From positions 310,001 through 374,000 of the forward strand of contig NZ_JAENHO010000008.1 of assembly GCF_016785085.1 (NCBI RefSeq): a stretch of 64,000 nucleotides of DNA, read 5' to 3'. The notes under the pieces are model-generated. The model did not search any database. It was not told the DNA's origin and worked only from the letters and a program-made list of their open reading frames with translations. Origin of the DNA: Paractinoplanes lichenicola. Lineage in GTDB: Bacteria; Actinomycetota; Actinomycetes; Mycobacteriales; Micromonosporaceae. The position numbers and the translations under genes are program-made. Within the stretch, counting starts at the first letter, position 1; every line of letters begins with the position of its first letter. This document shows positions 48,957 through 58,171 of the stretch, in pieces.

Positions 48957-49733
48957 TCAGCCTCCCGATCGTCGGCGGCCGCTGTTTGTGCCGCTAAGCC
49001 CGCCGTTCATCTGCCCGTGCGGCCGGGTGTGAGCGGCGCTGCGCGGGGGCGGCTCAGTCGTGCGCCACCAGCGGCGTGACAGCAGCCCGAACAGCATCGC
49101 GCCGACGGCGTTGATCAGCACGTCGTCGACCGATGAGACCCGGTCGAGCCGGAACACGAACTGGGCTGTCTCGATCACGACGGAGCACGCCGCCCCGAGC
49201 GCCAGGATGCGCGGCGCCGAGGCCAGGGCCGCGAACCGCATCGGGGCGAAGAACCCCAGCGCCGCCAGGACGAGCAGGTTGCCCGCTATGCCGAGCGGCG
49301 CCATGCCGGCCAGGTCGACCAGCGGGATCAGGCTCACCCGGCCCGGCACCACCCCGGCACCCGGTCCCGGCATCAGGGTCAGCCAGACCATCGGCACCGT
49401 CCCGTAGACCATGCCCACCTCGGCCAGCGACCGCCGCCAGTCGCCACGGAGCCCGCTCAGGACCCACGCCACGAGGGCCGCGAGCGGCAGCCCGACCAGG
49501 GTCATGAGCACCACCCCGTTCTCCGTGTCATAGCACCCGTGCCAATGCCCGGCGAAGCACCTCGGGGCAGACATCGCCAGCATCCGCCGCCCGGCAAAGA
49601 GCGCACCGGCCAGACAGAGGAGCGCCAACCCGCCGAGGACGACCGGCATACCGGGAAGCGTCGCCGTGCGGAGGCGGGTCGGCCTGCCTGCCGACGTTTT
49701 GGCAGTCCGTTTGTCAGCCACCGGCGCCTCCAT
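48957..49733 (-). CDS. VanZ-family membrane protein
   Basis: A 258-aa membrane protein with the VanZ-like layout: helices near LGGLALLCLAGALFAG, NGVVLMTLVGLPLAALVAWV, GTVPMVWLTLMP, a conserved RVSLIPLVDLAG loop, NLLVLAALGFFAPMRF, and IETAQFVFRLDRVSSVDDVLINAVGAMLF. VanZ proteins give low-level teicoplanin resistance in enterococci, but most homologues have no known role. ATG 49733 lies inside the end of the downstream-located serine hydrolase gene (20-base overlap on the same strand), so the two are probably co-transcribed. Confidence 0.85.
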   Translation of the reverse strand: MEAPVADKRTAKTSAGRPTRLRTATLPGMPVVLGGLALLCLAGALFAGRRMLAMSAPRCFAGHWHGCYDTENGVVLMTLVGLPLAALVAWVLSGLRGDWRRSLAEVGMVYGTVPMVWLTLMPGPGAGVVPGRVSLIPLVDLAGMAPLGIAGNLLVLAALGFFAPMRFAALASAPRILALGAACSVVIETAQFVFRLDRVSSVDDVLINAVGAMLFGLLSRRWWRTTEPPPRSAAHTRPHGQMNGGLSGTNSGRRRSGG

Positions 49734-50952
49734 CCGGGGCGACTCCGGTGACGGCCTGCATCTCGCGGGCGACCAGATCTTGCAGGGACAAGCCTTCGGC
49801 GTCCCGGTTGACCAGGATGACGCCGACCCAGCCGGTATGCGGATAGATCGTCCAGTTGGCGCCGACTCCTGGGTTGCCGCCGGCCCGCTGGTAGGCCGCC
49901 TGCCCGCCGAGGATGTCGGCGACCGTGCCGTACGCGCCGAACGACGCCGGCCCGTGCGGAACCTTGGGCGAAAGGAACACGTCGGCCCAGGCGCGGTCGA
50001 GCAGCGTGCCGTCGGTCAGCCCGCGGGCGAAACGCACCAGGTCGGGGGCCGAGGCGAAGCCGCCGTCCCCGGGCGCGTCGACGAAGATGCGGCCCGGATT
50101 CTTGCCCTCCACCCAGTCATGAGGGCTGCCCTGGTCGAGGTGGTGCAGGGCGTCGACCACGCTGCCGCCGGCCACCGTCATGTAAGGGTGGGCCAGATGG
50201 CGGTCGGTGAGCCACTGCGGCCGCGTGAAGAAGCCGGAACCGGTCATCCCGCAGCGAGCGAAGATGTTGCGCTCGACGTAATCCCAATATGGCAAGCCGC
50301 TCACCGCCTCCACGATCAGCGCGGCCAGGGTGACGTCGGCCTCGGCGTGGGCGGTGCTCGGCAGGCCGGGGACGCCCACCAGCGTGGCCAGCCGGGCCCG
50401 GCGCTGATAGAAGTCATGCACATCGGCCCGGCTGTGGAAGACGCGCTCGACCTCTTCGGGCGGGGTGTTGGTGCCCGACATGCCGGATAGCAGGTGGTGG
50501 ATGGTGACCCGCTCGGCGATCTCTTGGTCGATGCCGCTCAGATGTCGGCCCACCTTGTCGGACAGCGTCAGCTTGCCCTGCTGGGCCAGCTGCAGCACGG
50601 CGATCGCGTTGAACGGCTTGCCGGCTGAGCTGAGCGTGAACGCGGTGCTCTCGCGGTTGCGGATGCCCCGCTGCTCGTCGGCCATGCCGTAGGCCCGGGA
50701 CAACACCGTCCGCCCCCGATGGGCCAGCATGACCACGCCGGAGAACTTGCCTGCGGCGGCCAGCCCGGCCACATAGCGGTCGTAGGCGCCGCCGGGCCGA
50801 GCGTCGGCCGGAATCGAACCAGACGCGACGGGCCCGGCGTCGTCGGTCGGTCTCGCCGCGGTGGCCGGCCCGGCGGTCAGCAGCGGTCCGGCCCCAGCGG
50901 CGGCCAGCCCGGTCATGGCGAGCAGCCCGCGTCGGTCAATGCGTCGTGTCAT
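49714..50952 (-). CDS. Exported serine hydrolase (beta-lactamase class C fold)
   Basis: A 412-aa secreted protein. The N-terminus MTRRIDRRGLLAMTGLAAAG with an Ala-rich core is a Tat-type signal. The mature domain has the class C/esterase nucleophile motif S-x-x-K in FTLSSAGKPFNAIAVLQL and a tyrosine-containing block around YMTVAGGSVVDAL. It may be a beta-lactamase-like peptidase or esterase; no substrate can be named. ATG 50952 is chosen because the upstream extension is Pro/Arg-rich and lies in G-rich repeats. It precedes the VanZ gene in one operon. Confidence 0.85.
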   Translation of the reverse strand: MTRRIDRRGLLAMTGLAAAGAGPLLTAGPATAARPTDDAGPVASGSIPADARPGGAYDRYVAGLAAAGKFSGVVMLAHRGRTVLSRAYGMADEQRGIRNRESTAFTLSSAGKPFNAIAVLQLAQQGKLTLSDKVGRHLSGIDQEIAERVTIHHLLSGMSGTNTPPEEVERVFHSRADVHDFYQRRARLATLVGVPGLPSTAHAEADVTLAALIVEAVSGLPYWDYVERNIFARCGMTGSGFFTRPQWLTDRHLAHPYMTVAGGSVVDALHHLDQGSPHDWVEGKNPGRIFVDAPGDGGFASAPDLVRFARGLTDGTLLDRAWADVFLSPKVPHGPASFGAYGTVADILGGQAAYQRAGGNPGVGANWTIYPHTGWVGVILVNRDAEGLSLQDLVAREMQAVTGVAPDGGAGG

Positions 50953-51251
50953 GCCTCCACTCAAGACCCCCGTCAGTTGCGAGGGCGTATGCGGTTTTCC
51001 ATACGCCCCCGATACACGGCGGGGTGGGCGCGCCAAAGGGCGGGTGCGGGCAAGGCGGGACGCGCCAAGGGTGGATGAGGGCAAGGCGGGCCTGCTCAGG
51101 AAGGGCACCGCCGGGGAGGCGCGGGCGGGGAGGGGCGGGCAAGGTGGGCGCGGGCAGTATGACCGCGGGGCGGGCAGACGCGGGTGGGACGTGGGCAGCG
51201 GCGAGCGTGGGTAGGGCGGGCGCGACCAGGGCGGGCGTGGGATGCGGCCGC
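50953..51251. other. 299-base G-rich gene-less stretch
   Basis: The plus strand is a run of G-rich words (GGGCGGGC, GCAAGGCGGG, GGGCGCGGGCAG) without tandem regularity. No gene or terminator is recognised. The promoter of the serine hydrolase operon must be at its left end. Confidence 0.5.
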
Positions 51252-53669
51252 TTAGTTTGTGCGGGTCAGGCGCCACCACACGGACGGGTCGGCGGTGGCG
51301 GAATCGGCCTTCAGGTCGACCCGTACGCCGGAGGCTTGGACCGAACCGACCGTCTGGCCCGCCGTGACCGTGGCGCCCGGGGCTGTGGTGTTGGCCTTGA
51401 GCGTCACGGGCAGGCCGGGCCAGCCGACCACCTTGAGGGGCGTCGCCGGGCGGACCGTGCTTGTCGCACCCCACGCCGTCCGGACCTCGCCGACCGGGTC
51501 GGCCGGCAGCAGCGTGTATTGCTTGACCGTCTGCCGTACGGCCTTGAGCAGCGCCTTGACCTCGCGGTTGACGTTGGCCAGCTGCTCGGGCGTGTGCAGG
51601 CCGGGCTGGTTGAAGACCGCGCCGACGATGGTCAGTTTGCGGCCGCCCACGGTCAGGTGGGCCGAGAAGAGCAGGTTGCCGCCGGCCTCGTCGGTCGAGC
51701 CGGTCTTGATGCCGAAGACGCCCTCGACGCCGAGCAGGTCGTTGTAGTTCTTGATCTTGCCGGTGACCGGGAACTGCGCGCTCTCGAGCGCCACGATCTC
51801 GGCGAAGACCTCCATCTTGAGCGCCGCCCGGCCCAGTTTGACCTGGTCGGAGGCGGTGCTGATGGTGGTCGGCAGATAGCCGCTGGGGTCGGTGTACTTG
51901 GTGTCGGTCATGCCCAGTTCCGCGGCCGCCGCGTTCATCTTGTCGACGAAGGCGGCCTCCGACCCGGCGTCCCAGATCGCCAGCTGGTGCGCGATGTTGT
52001 TGGCCGAGGGCAGCATGAGGGCCTCGATCGCGTCCCGCTCGGTCAGCTTCTGGCCGACCTGCACGGGCACGAGCGACTGGTTGCTGGCGATCCGGCCCTG
52101 ATAGTCGGCGACGTCGGCCGCGGTCACGGTGAGGGACGGCCCCTCCTCGTCACCTTCCAGCGGGTGGTTCTTCAAGATCACGTACGCGGTCATGGTCTTG
52201 GCCACGCTGCCGATCGGCGCCGCCTTGTCGGTGCCCGACCCACCGAGGCGGCCCAGGCCCTCGACCATGATCTCGGCCGTGCCGCTGTCGGGCCAGGGCA
52301 GCTTCGGGGCCGCGCCGGGGATCTTCATCGTGGTGGCGACGGTGGTGGCCAGGGTCGCCGCCGGCAGTTCCCGGGTCAGCTGGACGGCCGCGCCGCCACC
52401 GAGCAGCGCCAGGAGCAGCACAACCACTACCAGTACGGCGATGAGCCGCCCACGCCGGCGGGGCTGCGGAGCGGGCGGATTCCCGTACGTTCCGGACGGC
52501 GGCGGCGTCCCATAAGTCGACGGCGCGGCAGCCGGACTCGACGGTGCCGAAGTTCCGTACGTGCCAGGCGAGGCCGGACTCGACGGCGTCCGATTCCCGT
52601 ACGTGCCGGGCCGTGCCGGGCTGGTGGGCGGCGGGCTCCCGTAAGTGCCGGGCGGCGCGGCCGGAGTGCGGGTCCCATACGTCGACGGGGCCGCCTTACC
52701 CGGTGCCGGTGCCGCCGTCCCGTAGGTCGTGGCTGCTTGAGGCCCGCCCGACGTCGGCTTGCCGTAGGTCCCCGGCCGTGCCGGAGGGGCCACGTTCCCG
52801 GGGCTCGATGGGCTGGCCGCGCGGGCCGCCGGCTCAGGCGCCCCGCCGTAGACTCTTCCGGCGCCCGGTCGCTCGTCGGCCGGCTTGGCCGAGTCGGACC
52901 GGCCCGGCGCCGGGGCGGACCGAGGCGCGGGGACAGGCACCCGCCCGGGCGCGCTCTGCTCGTGCCCGGCGTCAGGCATGGGCCGCGCGGCGGGGACGGA
53001 CTCGGGCTGGGGTTGCGCGGCGGAAACGGCGTCAGGCTGGGGTCGCGTGGCGGGGACGGACTCGGGCTCGGGCCGGGTGGCGGGAACGGCGACAGCCCCG
53101 GCTGCGGCGGCAAGGCTCTGCGGCTCGCGACGACCCTGCGCAGGCACTACGGGCGGCGGAGCCGCCACTCGGGGAGCCACCTGAGTCACGTCGGGGCCCG
53201 AAGGCGCCGCGCCAGCGCCGGGTTGCGCGGCAGCCGTGCTCGATCGTGCCGCGGCGGGAGGCGCCGACGCAGGGGACTCGGTTGACGTCTTCGCAGGCCC
53301 GGCCGCCGATCCAGGCGTCGCCGGGACCGGCGTGATCGCCGCCGTGCGATCGGGATCAGACGCGGGCGAAGGGGACGAATCGCGCGCTGGAGCGGGCTTG
53401 GTGGCCGGGGGCGCCGGCGGGACGCGCGGCGCCTGCGGTTTGGGCGTCCCGGCGAGCTTCCGCAGCGTCGCGTCGGCGTCGGCCAGCGTCTGGGGTTTGG
53501 CCGGCGTCCGGGGTTCGGGCGGCACAACCGACAGCGGCGCGGTCGGCTCAGCCTCGTCGGGCGAGCCCGATCCCGAAGTCGTAGGCACGCCGCCGGCCTC
53601 GGTGGCCTCCTCGGCCGCCGGGGCGGGGATCACCTGGGTCTCGTCGGTCGGCTTGGCCGGCTGCGTCAC
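51252..53669 (-). CDS. D-alanyl-D-alanine carboxypeptidase with long TYG-repeat cytoplasmic tail
   Basis: An 805-aa protein of peptidase family S11 (penicillin-binding, DacA-like) that trims cell-wall pentapeptides. The catalytic motifs are complete: SVAK (S488, K491), SAN (S555-N557) and KTGS (K655). A single membrane helix (LIAVLVVVVLLLALLGGG, about residue 410) means the catalytic domain is outside. The first 400 residues are an inside, disordered Pro/Ala/Ser-rich tail; residues about 290-395 carry at least eight TYG units within a P-G-T-Y-G pattern. Usual DacA proteins lack such a tail; similar Pro/Tyr-rich tails in actinobacteria are often phosphorylated or bind polar-growth proteins, but this is inference. 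Confidence 0.9.
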   Translation of the reverse strand: MTQPAKPTDETQVIPAPAAEEATEAGGVPTTSGSGSPDEAEPTAPLSVVPPEPRTPAKPQTLADADATLRKLAGTPKPQAPRVPPAPPATKPAPARDSSPSPASDPDRTAAITPVPATPGSAAGPAKTSTESPASAPPAAARSSTAAAQPGAGAAPSGPDVTQVAPRVAAPPPVVPAQGRREPQSLAAAAGAVAVPATRPEPESVPATRPQPDAVSAAQPQPESVPAARPMPDAGHEQSAPGRVPVPAPRSAPAPGRSDSAKPADERPGAGRVYGGAPEPAARAASPSSPGNVAPPARPGTYGKPTSGGPQAATTYGTAAPAPGKAAPSTYGTRTPAAPPGTYGSPPPTSPARPGTYGNRTPSSPASPGTYGTSAPSSPAAAPSTYGTPPPSGTYGNPPAPQPRRRGRLIAVLVVVVLLLALLGGGAAVQLTRELPAATLATTVATTMKIPGAAPKLPWPDSGTAEIMVEGLGRLGGSGTDKAAPIGSVAKTMTAYVILKNHPLEGDEEGPSLTVTAADVADYQGRIASNQSLVPVQVGQKLTERDAIEALMLPSANNIAHQLAIWDAGSEAAFVDKMNAAAAELGMTDTKYTDPSGYLPTTISTASDQVKLGRAALKMEVFAEIVALESAQFPVTGKIKNYNDLLGVEGVFGIKTGSTDEAGGNLLFSAHLTVGGRKLTIVGAVFNQPGLHTPEQLANVNREVKALLKAVRQTVKQYTLLPADPVGEVRTAWGATSTVRPATPLKVVGWPGLPVTLKANTTAPGATVTAGQTVGSVQASGVRVDLKADSATADPSVWWRLTRTN

Positions 53670-53775
53670 TACGTGCTCCTATCCCAGCCCGGCTGCCCGG
53701 GCGCACGGGCAAGTATCGCCGGACCGCGCCACTCCGGCCCACCGGGCCTGAACCAACCCCGTCCACCTGTCGTGT

Positions 53776-53795
53776 GGGTGATTGCGCGATCACCC
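53776..53795. promoter_or_regulatory. Near-perfect 20-bp palindrome upstream of the ferric-reductase-like gene
   Basis: GGGTGATTGCGCGATCACCC has seven-base perfect arms (GGGTGAT/ATCACCC) and one mismatched pair near the centre. It lies 41 bases before the start codon of the flavohaem reductase, in a 167-base divergent promoter region shared with the carboxypeptidase gene. Confidence 0.5.
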
Positions 53796-53836
53796 CATCG
53801 CCCGCTAAAGAAGATTCACACCCCCGGGAGGGCCGG

Positions 53837-55180
53837 ATGATCACCGCAAGCCCACAGCGCGTCCGCCGCACCGGTCAGGCCGGGGCCGCGTACGGGCTGC
53901 TCTGGATCTTTTTGCTGCTCAACCTGGCGATCGTCGAGCTCATGCTGGCCCACCCGGCCACCCCGGCGCACAACACGCTGACCTCGATCGGGCGGTTTTT
54001 CGGCCTGCATCTCGCCTTCGTGATGGCGCTGCAGCTGTTGCTCATCGCCCGGCTGCCGTTCCTGGACCGCCGCATCGGCATGGACAAGCTGACGTCGTGG
54101 CACCGCTGGACCGGCTTCGCCCTCTTCTGGCTCGTGCTGCTGCATCCGACATTCGTGATGCTCGGCTATTCGCAGCTCGACCGGATCCCGTTCCTGAGCG
54201 AGATCCCGAACCTGGCCAAGCAGATGCCCGTGCTGCTCGGCATGATCGCGGCCGGGCTGATCGGCGTCATCGCGGTGACCTCGGTGCGGGCCGCGCGCCG
54301 CCGGGTCCCGTACGAGGTCTGGCACGCGATCCACCTGCTCGTCTACGTCGTGGTCGCGCTCGGCGTGGTCCACCAGGTCTACGAGGGCAGCGCCTTCAAG
54401 ACCAACAACTTCACCCAGGCGTACTGGTGGGGGTTGTGGCTTTTCGCGATCGGCGCCCTGCTCACCGGTCGTCTGCTGCTGCCGCTCGCCCGCAACCTGC
54501 GGCACCGCCTGCGGGTGGCCGCCGTGGTCGCCGAGTCGGACGACGTGGTCTCGGTGCACGTCACCGGGCGTAACCTGCACAAGCTGCACGCGCGGGCCGG
54601 GCAGTTCTTCCTGTGGCGCTTCCCCGGGCACAACCGCTGGTGGCAGGTGAACCCGTGGTCGCTCTCGGCCGCCCCCGACGGTCACTCGCTGCGACTGACC
54701 GCGAAGGCGATCGGCCGCACCAGCGCGGGCCTGCGTGAGCTGCCGGTGGGCACCCGGGTGTTCGCCGAGGGCCCGTACGGTGCCTTCACCGCCGTCGCCC
54801 GCACTCGTCATGACACGCTCCTGATCGCGGGCGGCATCGGCATCACCCCGATCCGGGCGCTCTTCGAGGACGAGACGCTCTCGGGCGACATCGTGGTGCT
54901 CTATCGCGTACGCACCCCGGCCGACGCCGTCCTGCTGGGCGAGCTGCGCAACCTGGCCCGGCTGCGGCACGCCCGCCTGCACGTGCTGACCGGCCGCACG
55001 AGCCCCGACAACCAGCCGTTCAGCCCGGACGGCCTGCGCGGCCTGGTCCCCGACATCACCGAGCGGGACGTCTTCGTCTGCGGCCCCGCCCCGATGACGA
55101 CCGAGGTGCTGCGCAGCCTCAAGGCCCTGCGGGTGCCCGCCCGCCAGCGCCACGCCGAGATGTTCCGCCTGGCCGCCTAG
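53837..55180 (+). CDS. Ferric-reductase-like transmembrane flavoprotein
   Basis: A 447-aa membrane flavohaem oxidoreductase. Six helices (from YGLLWIFLLLNLAIVELMLA) include the paired haem-ligand histidines (LTSWHRWTGFALFWLVLLHP and YEVWHAIHLLVYVVV with VVHQVY). The C-terminal half is a ferredoxin-reductase module: FAD block WQVNPWSLSAAP, NAD block LIAGGIGITPIRALFE, and VFVCGPAPMTTEVL. Such proteins move electrons from NAD(P)H across the membrane to ferric iron, oxygen or a partner. ATG 53837 has a GGGAGGG ribosome site; the earlier ATG at 53774 is less likely. Confidence 0.88.
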   Translation: MITASPQRVRRTGQAGAAYGLLWIFLLLNLAIVELMLAHPATPAHNTLTSIGRFFGLHLAFVMALQLLLIARLPFLDRRIGMDKLTSWHRWTGFALFWLVLLHPTFVMLGYSQLDRIPFLSEIPNLAKQMPVLLGMIAAGLIGVIAVTSVRAARRRVPYEVWHAIHLLVYVVVALGVVHQVYEGSAFKTNNFTQAYWWGLWLFAIGALLTGRLLLPLARNLRHRLRVAAVVAESDDVVSVHVTGRNLHKLHARAGQFFLWRFPGHNRWWQVNPWSLSAAPDGHSLRLTAKAIGRTSAGLRELPVGTRVFAEGPYGAFTAVARTRHDTLLIAGGIGITPIRALFEDETLSGDIVVLYRVRTPADAVLLGELRNLARLRHARLHVLTGRTSPDNQPFSPDGLRGLVPDITERDVFVCGPAPMTTEVLRSLKALRVPARQRHAEMFRLAA

Positions 55181-55190
55181 GCTGCCCCGC

Positions 55191-56105
55191 GTGTGGTTCG
55201 TCGAGCGTTCGCGCGTGGATTCCCCGTACGGGAAACTGGTCTTTCATCACCCCGGGACGACGGTGCTCGGCTGGTTCCAGCTGGCGTGGCACCACGACGA
55301 CCCGGAGGCGTTGCTGGGCAGCGACCCGTACGGCTTCGACTCGATCTTCGAAGCGATCGCGGAGCACGATTTGCCGTGCCCGCGGACGCTGGACGAGCTG
55401 CGCGACGTGCTGGACGAGCATCTGTGGATCGAGTCCGACGATCCGATTCGGCTCGACGAGCGCGGGGTGCGCGTGCGCACGAACGACGACGAAGCGGACG
55501 TGGCGTACTACTTCCTCGAGGACGAGGCGGTCGCGGCCCATCCCGATCGGCTGGCCTACCTGGTGAACGACACGTGGCCGCTCCCGGCGGACGTCGGCGC
55601 GGCTCCCGGCCCGCCGTCCGTCCATCTGGTGCGTATCGCTTGGCAACACCTGGACCACGACGGTACTAACCTCGACAACCACGGGGTGACTGTCTTCCCC
55701 GGCGTGACCTTGCCCGGCTTCGCGGATCACCTGCGCGGCCGCGCTGCCGGCGGGCGCTTCGACGCCGACCTGCTGCGTGCCCTGGTCGGCCCCGGCGAGG
55801 ACGGCCTCGAGCCTGCTATGAGCCGGTACGTCGCGCTCGGGGGCTACGACCTGTCGAACGTCGGCACGTGGACCGCGCCGAGCCACGAACAGATTTTGCG
55901 CTCGATCCGGCCGTCGCCGTCGTCGCGGCTCGCGATGTCCGGCCATGTGGTCCAGGCTGCTCGCTACATCGACGACTTCTGGGGCTACGAGCAGCTTTTC
56001 CTCTTCGACTCGTTGTGGGCCGCCGCGCACCCTGATCTGGCCGGCTCCCTGCTTCGCTACGGCAGCCACTGGGATCCCTTCGATGGTTTGCGGCCGCCAC
56101 CATAG
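55191..56105 (+). CDS. Protein of unknown function (304 aa)
   Basis: A 304-aa cytoplasmic protein with no family I recognise. It is acidic and rich in Trp, His and Tyr, for example TVLGWFQLAWHHDDPEALLG and DFWGYEQLFLFDSLWAAAHP, without membrane helices or a signal peptide. Codon use looks like the neighbours, so it is probably a real gene. The GTG start at 55191 is ten bases after the reductase stop, so the two may be co-transcribed. Confidence 0.7.
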   Translation: MWFVERSRVDSPYGKLVFHHPGTTVLGWFQLAWHHDDPEALLGSDPYGFDSIFEAIAEHDLPCPRTLDELRDVLDEHLWIESDDPIRLDERGVRVRTNDDEADVAYYFLEDEAVAAHPDRLAYLVNDTWPLPADVGAAPGPPSVHLVRIAWQHLDHDGTNLDNHGVTVFPGVTLPGFADHLRGRAAGGRFDADLLRALVGPGEDGLEPAMSRYVALGGYDLSNVGTWTAPSHEQILRSIRPSPSSRLAMSGHVVQAARYIDDFWGYEQLFLFDSLWAAAHPDLAGSLLRYGSHWDPFDGLRPPP

Positions 56106-56273
56106 CGGGCCCGCTTCGAGGGGCAGAAAGTTATCCACAGGGCCGATCCCGGCACCGCCGATTGTGGACAATGCTTCTTGTCCCGGCACCGGGCTGTAGC
56201 GTCGGGCCACGCCCCGGGTGGGTGGGGGTGCGTGGTGGTTGCTCCGGAGATCACGTGGGGGAGGGGCGGCGCG

Positions 56274-57722
56274 GTGGTGCAGGCGAAAGCGGGGCGACCG
56301 GTGATGGCTTGGCTACCCGTGGGGGCTGTGGCGGGTGGCGTGGTGGTGCTGCTGATCGCGACCGCGGGGCGATACGACTATCACCGCGACGAGCTCTATT
56401 TCCGGCTTCTTTCGGAGCATCCGCAGTGGGGCTATGTGGATCAGCCGCCGTTCACGCCGATGCTGGCCCGGCTGAGCATCGCGTTGTTCGGTGACAGCGT
56501 CTGGGCCATCCGCATCTTTCCGGCGCTGATCGCGGGGCTCGTGGCGGTGCTGGCGGCCGCGATCGCGCGCGAGGTGGGTGGGCGGCGGGCGGCGCAGACG
56601 CTGGCCGCGGTCGGGGCGGCCGGGACGCTGCCGTTGGCGGGGGCGCATGTGGGGTCGACCGCCACGACCGACATGGTCGTCTGGCTGGGCATCATCCTGT
56701 GCGCGATCCGGGCGATCGTCCACGGGCAGAAGCGGGCCTGGCTGGTGGCGGGCGTGATCGCGGGGCTCGGGCTCTACAACAAGCTGCTGGTGGTGCTGCT
56801 TCTGCTCTGCCTGGCGGGCGGGCTGCTGATCGCGGGGCCGCGGCGCGAACTGGCGAACAAATGGCTCTGGATCGGGGCCGGGGTGGCGCTCGTCATCGGG
56901 CTACCCAACCTCATCTATCAGGTCGCCAACGACTTCCCGCAGGGCGAGATGGCCGAGGCGATCAGGGAGGACAAGGGCGGCGAATCCCGGGTCATGCTGC
57001 TGCCGATTCAGCTCGTGATCATCGGCATTCCGCTGCTGCCGGTGCTTGTGGCCGGCCTGGTCGCCGCGGCGAGGGATCGGCTGCTGCGGGCGCTCGTGGT
57101 GGCGTACGGGCTGATGGTGGTCCTGACTTTCGCGACGGGCGGGCAGCCCTATTACACGACCGGGCTCGTCCTTGCTCTGTTCGCCGTCGGCGCCGTTTCC
57201 GCCGCGCGCTGGAAAAGGCGGAAACTGCTGCTCGGGGCAGTGGCGCTGAACGTGCTTTTCGCCGTTGTCTTCGCGCTGCCGGTGCTGCCCGCGAACAAGC
57301 TCGGGCCGATCGCGGACATCAACGTCGTGGCGGCTGATCAGGTCGGCTGGCCCGAATACGTCGATCAGGTGAAACAGGCCATTGCCACGCTCACACCGGA
57401 GGAGCAGCGACGCGCGGTGGTTTTCACGAGCAATTACGGCGAGGCGGGGGCGCTCGACCGGCACGGCGTACGGGATGTCTACAGCGGCCACAACGAGTTC
57501 GCGAATTTCGGCCCGCCGCCGGACGACAAGACGATCGCCGTGGTGTGGTCGCAGGCGCCCAGTTCCGAGGTCATCGAGACCTTCGGCGGCTGCAATCTGC
57601 TCGGGCGATTGTTCAACGATTCGGGCGTCGACAACGAGGAGGTCGAGTCTTCCCTGTACGTCTGTCGTCAGCTCCGCGCTCCGTGGAGTCAATTGTGGCC
57701 CGGGCTGCGGCATTTCAGCTGA
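56274..57722 (+). CDS. GT39/ArnT-like membrane glycosyltransferase
   Basis: A 482-aa integral membrane protein of the GT-C fold, related to dolichyl- or polyprenyl-phosphate sugar transferases. The N-terminal helix (MAWLPVGAVAGGVVVLLIATAG) is followed by the catalytic loop YDYHRDELYFRLLSEHPQWG, where the Asp/Glu after the first helix is typical, and YVDQPPFTPMLARLS. About ten more helices follow, then a periplasmic C-terminal domain (ADINVVAADQVGWPEYVDQV onward). GTG 56274 sits 9-10 bases after a GGGGAGGGG ribosome site and is preferred to upstream starts. The sugar and acceptor are unknown. Confidence 0.82.
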   Translation: MVQAKAGRPVMAWLPVGAVAGGVVVLLIATAGRYDYHRDELYFRLLSEHPQWGYVDQPPFTPMLARLSIALFGDSVWAIRIFPALIAGLVAVLAAAIAREVGGRRAAQTLAAVGAAGTLPLAGAHVGSTATTDMVVWLGIILCAIRAIVHGQKRAWLVAGVIAGLGLYNKLLVVLLLLCLAGGLLIAGPRRELANKWLWIGAGVALVIGLPNLIYQVANDFPQGEMAEAIREDKGGESRVMLLPIQLVIIGIPLLPVLVAGLVAAARDRLLRALVVAYGLMVVLTFATGGQPYYTTGLVLALFAVGAVSAARWKRRKLLLGAVALNVLFAVVFALPVLPANKLGPIADINVVAADQVGWPEYVDQVKQAIATLTPEEQRRAVVFTSNYGEAGALDRHGVRDVYSGHNEFANFGPPPDDKTIAVVWSQAPSSEVIETFGGCNLLGRLFNDSGVDNEEVESSLYVCRQLRAPWSQLWPGLRHFS

Positions 57723-57740
57723 GCCGCGATGATCGGGGGC

Positions 57741-58145
57741 ATGACGACTGACACGGCACACCTGGCCGAGCGGATCGAGCGGCCGGCCAACGACGTCTAC
57801 GCGTACGTCTCGGACCCCGCGAACGTGACGACCTGGGCCCCCGGGCTGGGCAGTTCGGTCGAGCAGGTCGACGGCGTCTGGTACGTGAATTCCGAGGGCA
57901 TGGGACGGGTGCGGGTCGAGTTCGCGCCGAAGAACGGATTCGGGGTGCTCGACCACGTCGTCACGCTGGAATCGGGGGAGCAGTTCCTCAATCCGCTGCG
58001 CGTGGTCCCGTACGGGGAAGGCTCTGAGATCGTGTTCTCGGTGCGCCGGATGCCGGGCGTGTCGGACGAGGATTTCGCGCGGGACACCGGGACGGTGGCG
58101 GCGGACCTGACGCGGCTCAAGGGAATCCTCGAAAAGGGGAACTGA
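57741..58145 (+). CDS. SRPBCC/polyketide-cyclase-type small protein
   Basis: A 134-aa protein with the SRPBCC (START-like) pattern: AERIERPANDVYAYVSDPAN at the N-terminus, WAPGLGSSVEQV, and the ending GTVAADLTRLKGILEKG typical of the C-terminal helix. Such proteins bind hydrophobic ligands in a pocket; no function can be assigned. ATG 57741 follows a GGGGG ribosome site. Confidence 0.8.
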   Translation: MTTDTAHLAERIERPANDVYAYVSDPANVTTWAPGLGSSVEQVDGVWYVNSEGMGRVRVEFAPKNGFGVLDHVVTLESGEQFLNPLRVVPYGEGSEIVFSVRRMPGVSDEDFARDTGTVAADLTRLKGILEKGN

Positions 58146-58171
58146 GCGCGGTCCGGCGGTGTCATGCAAGC

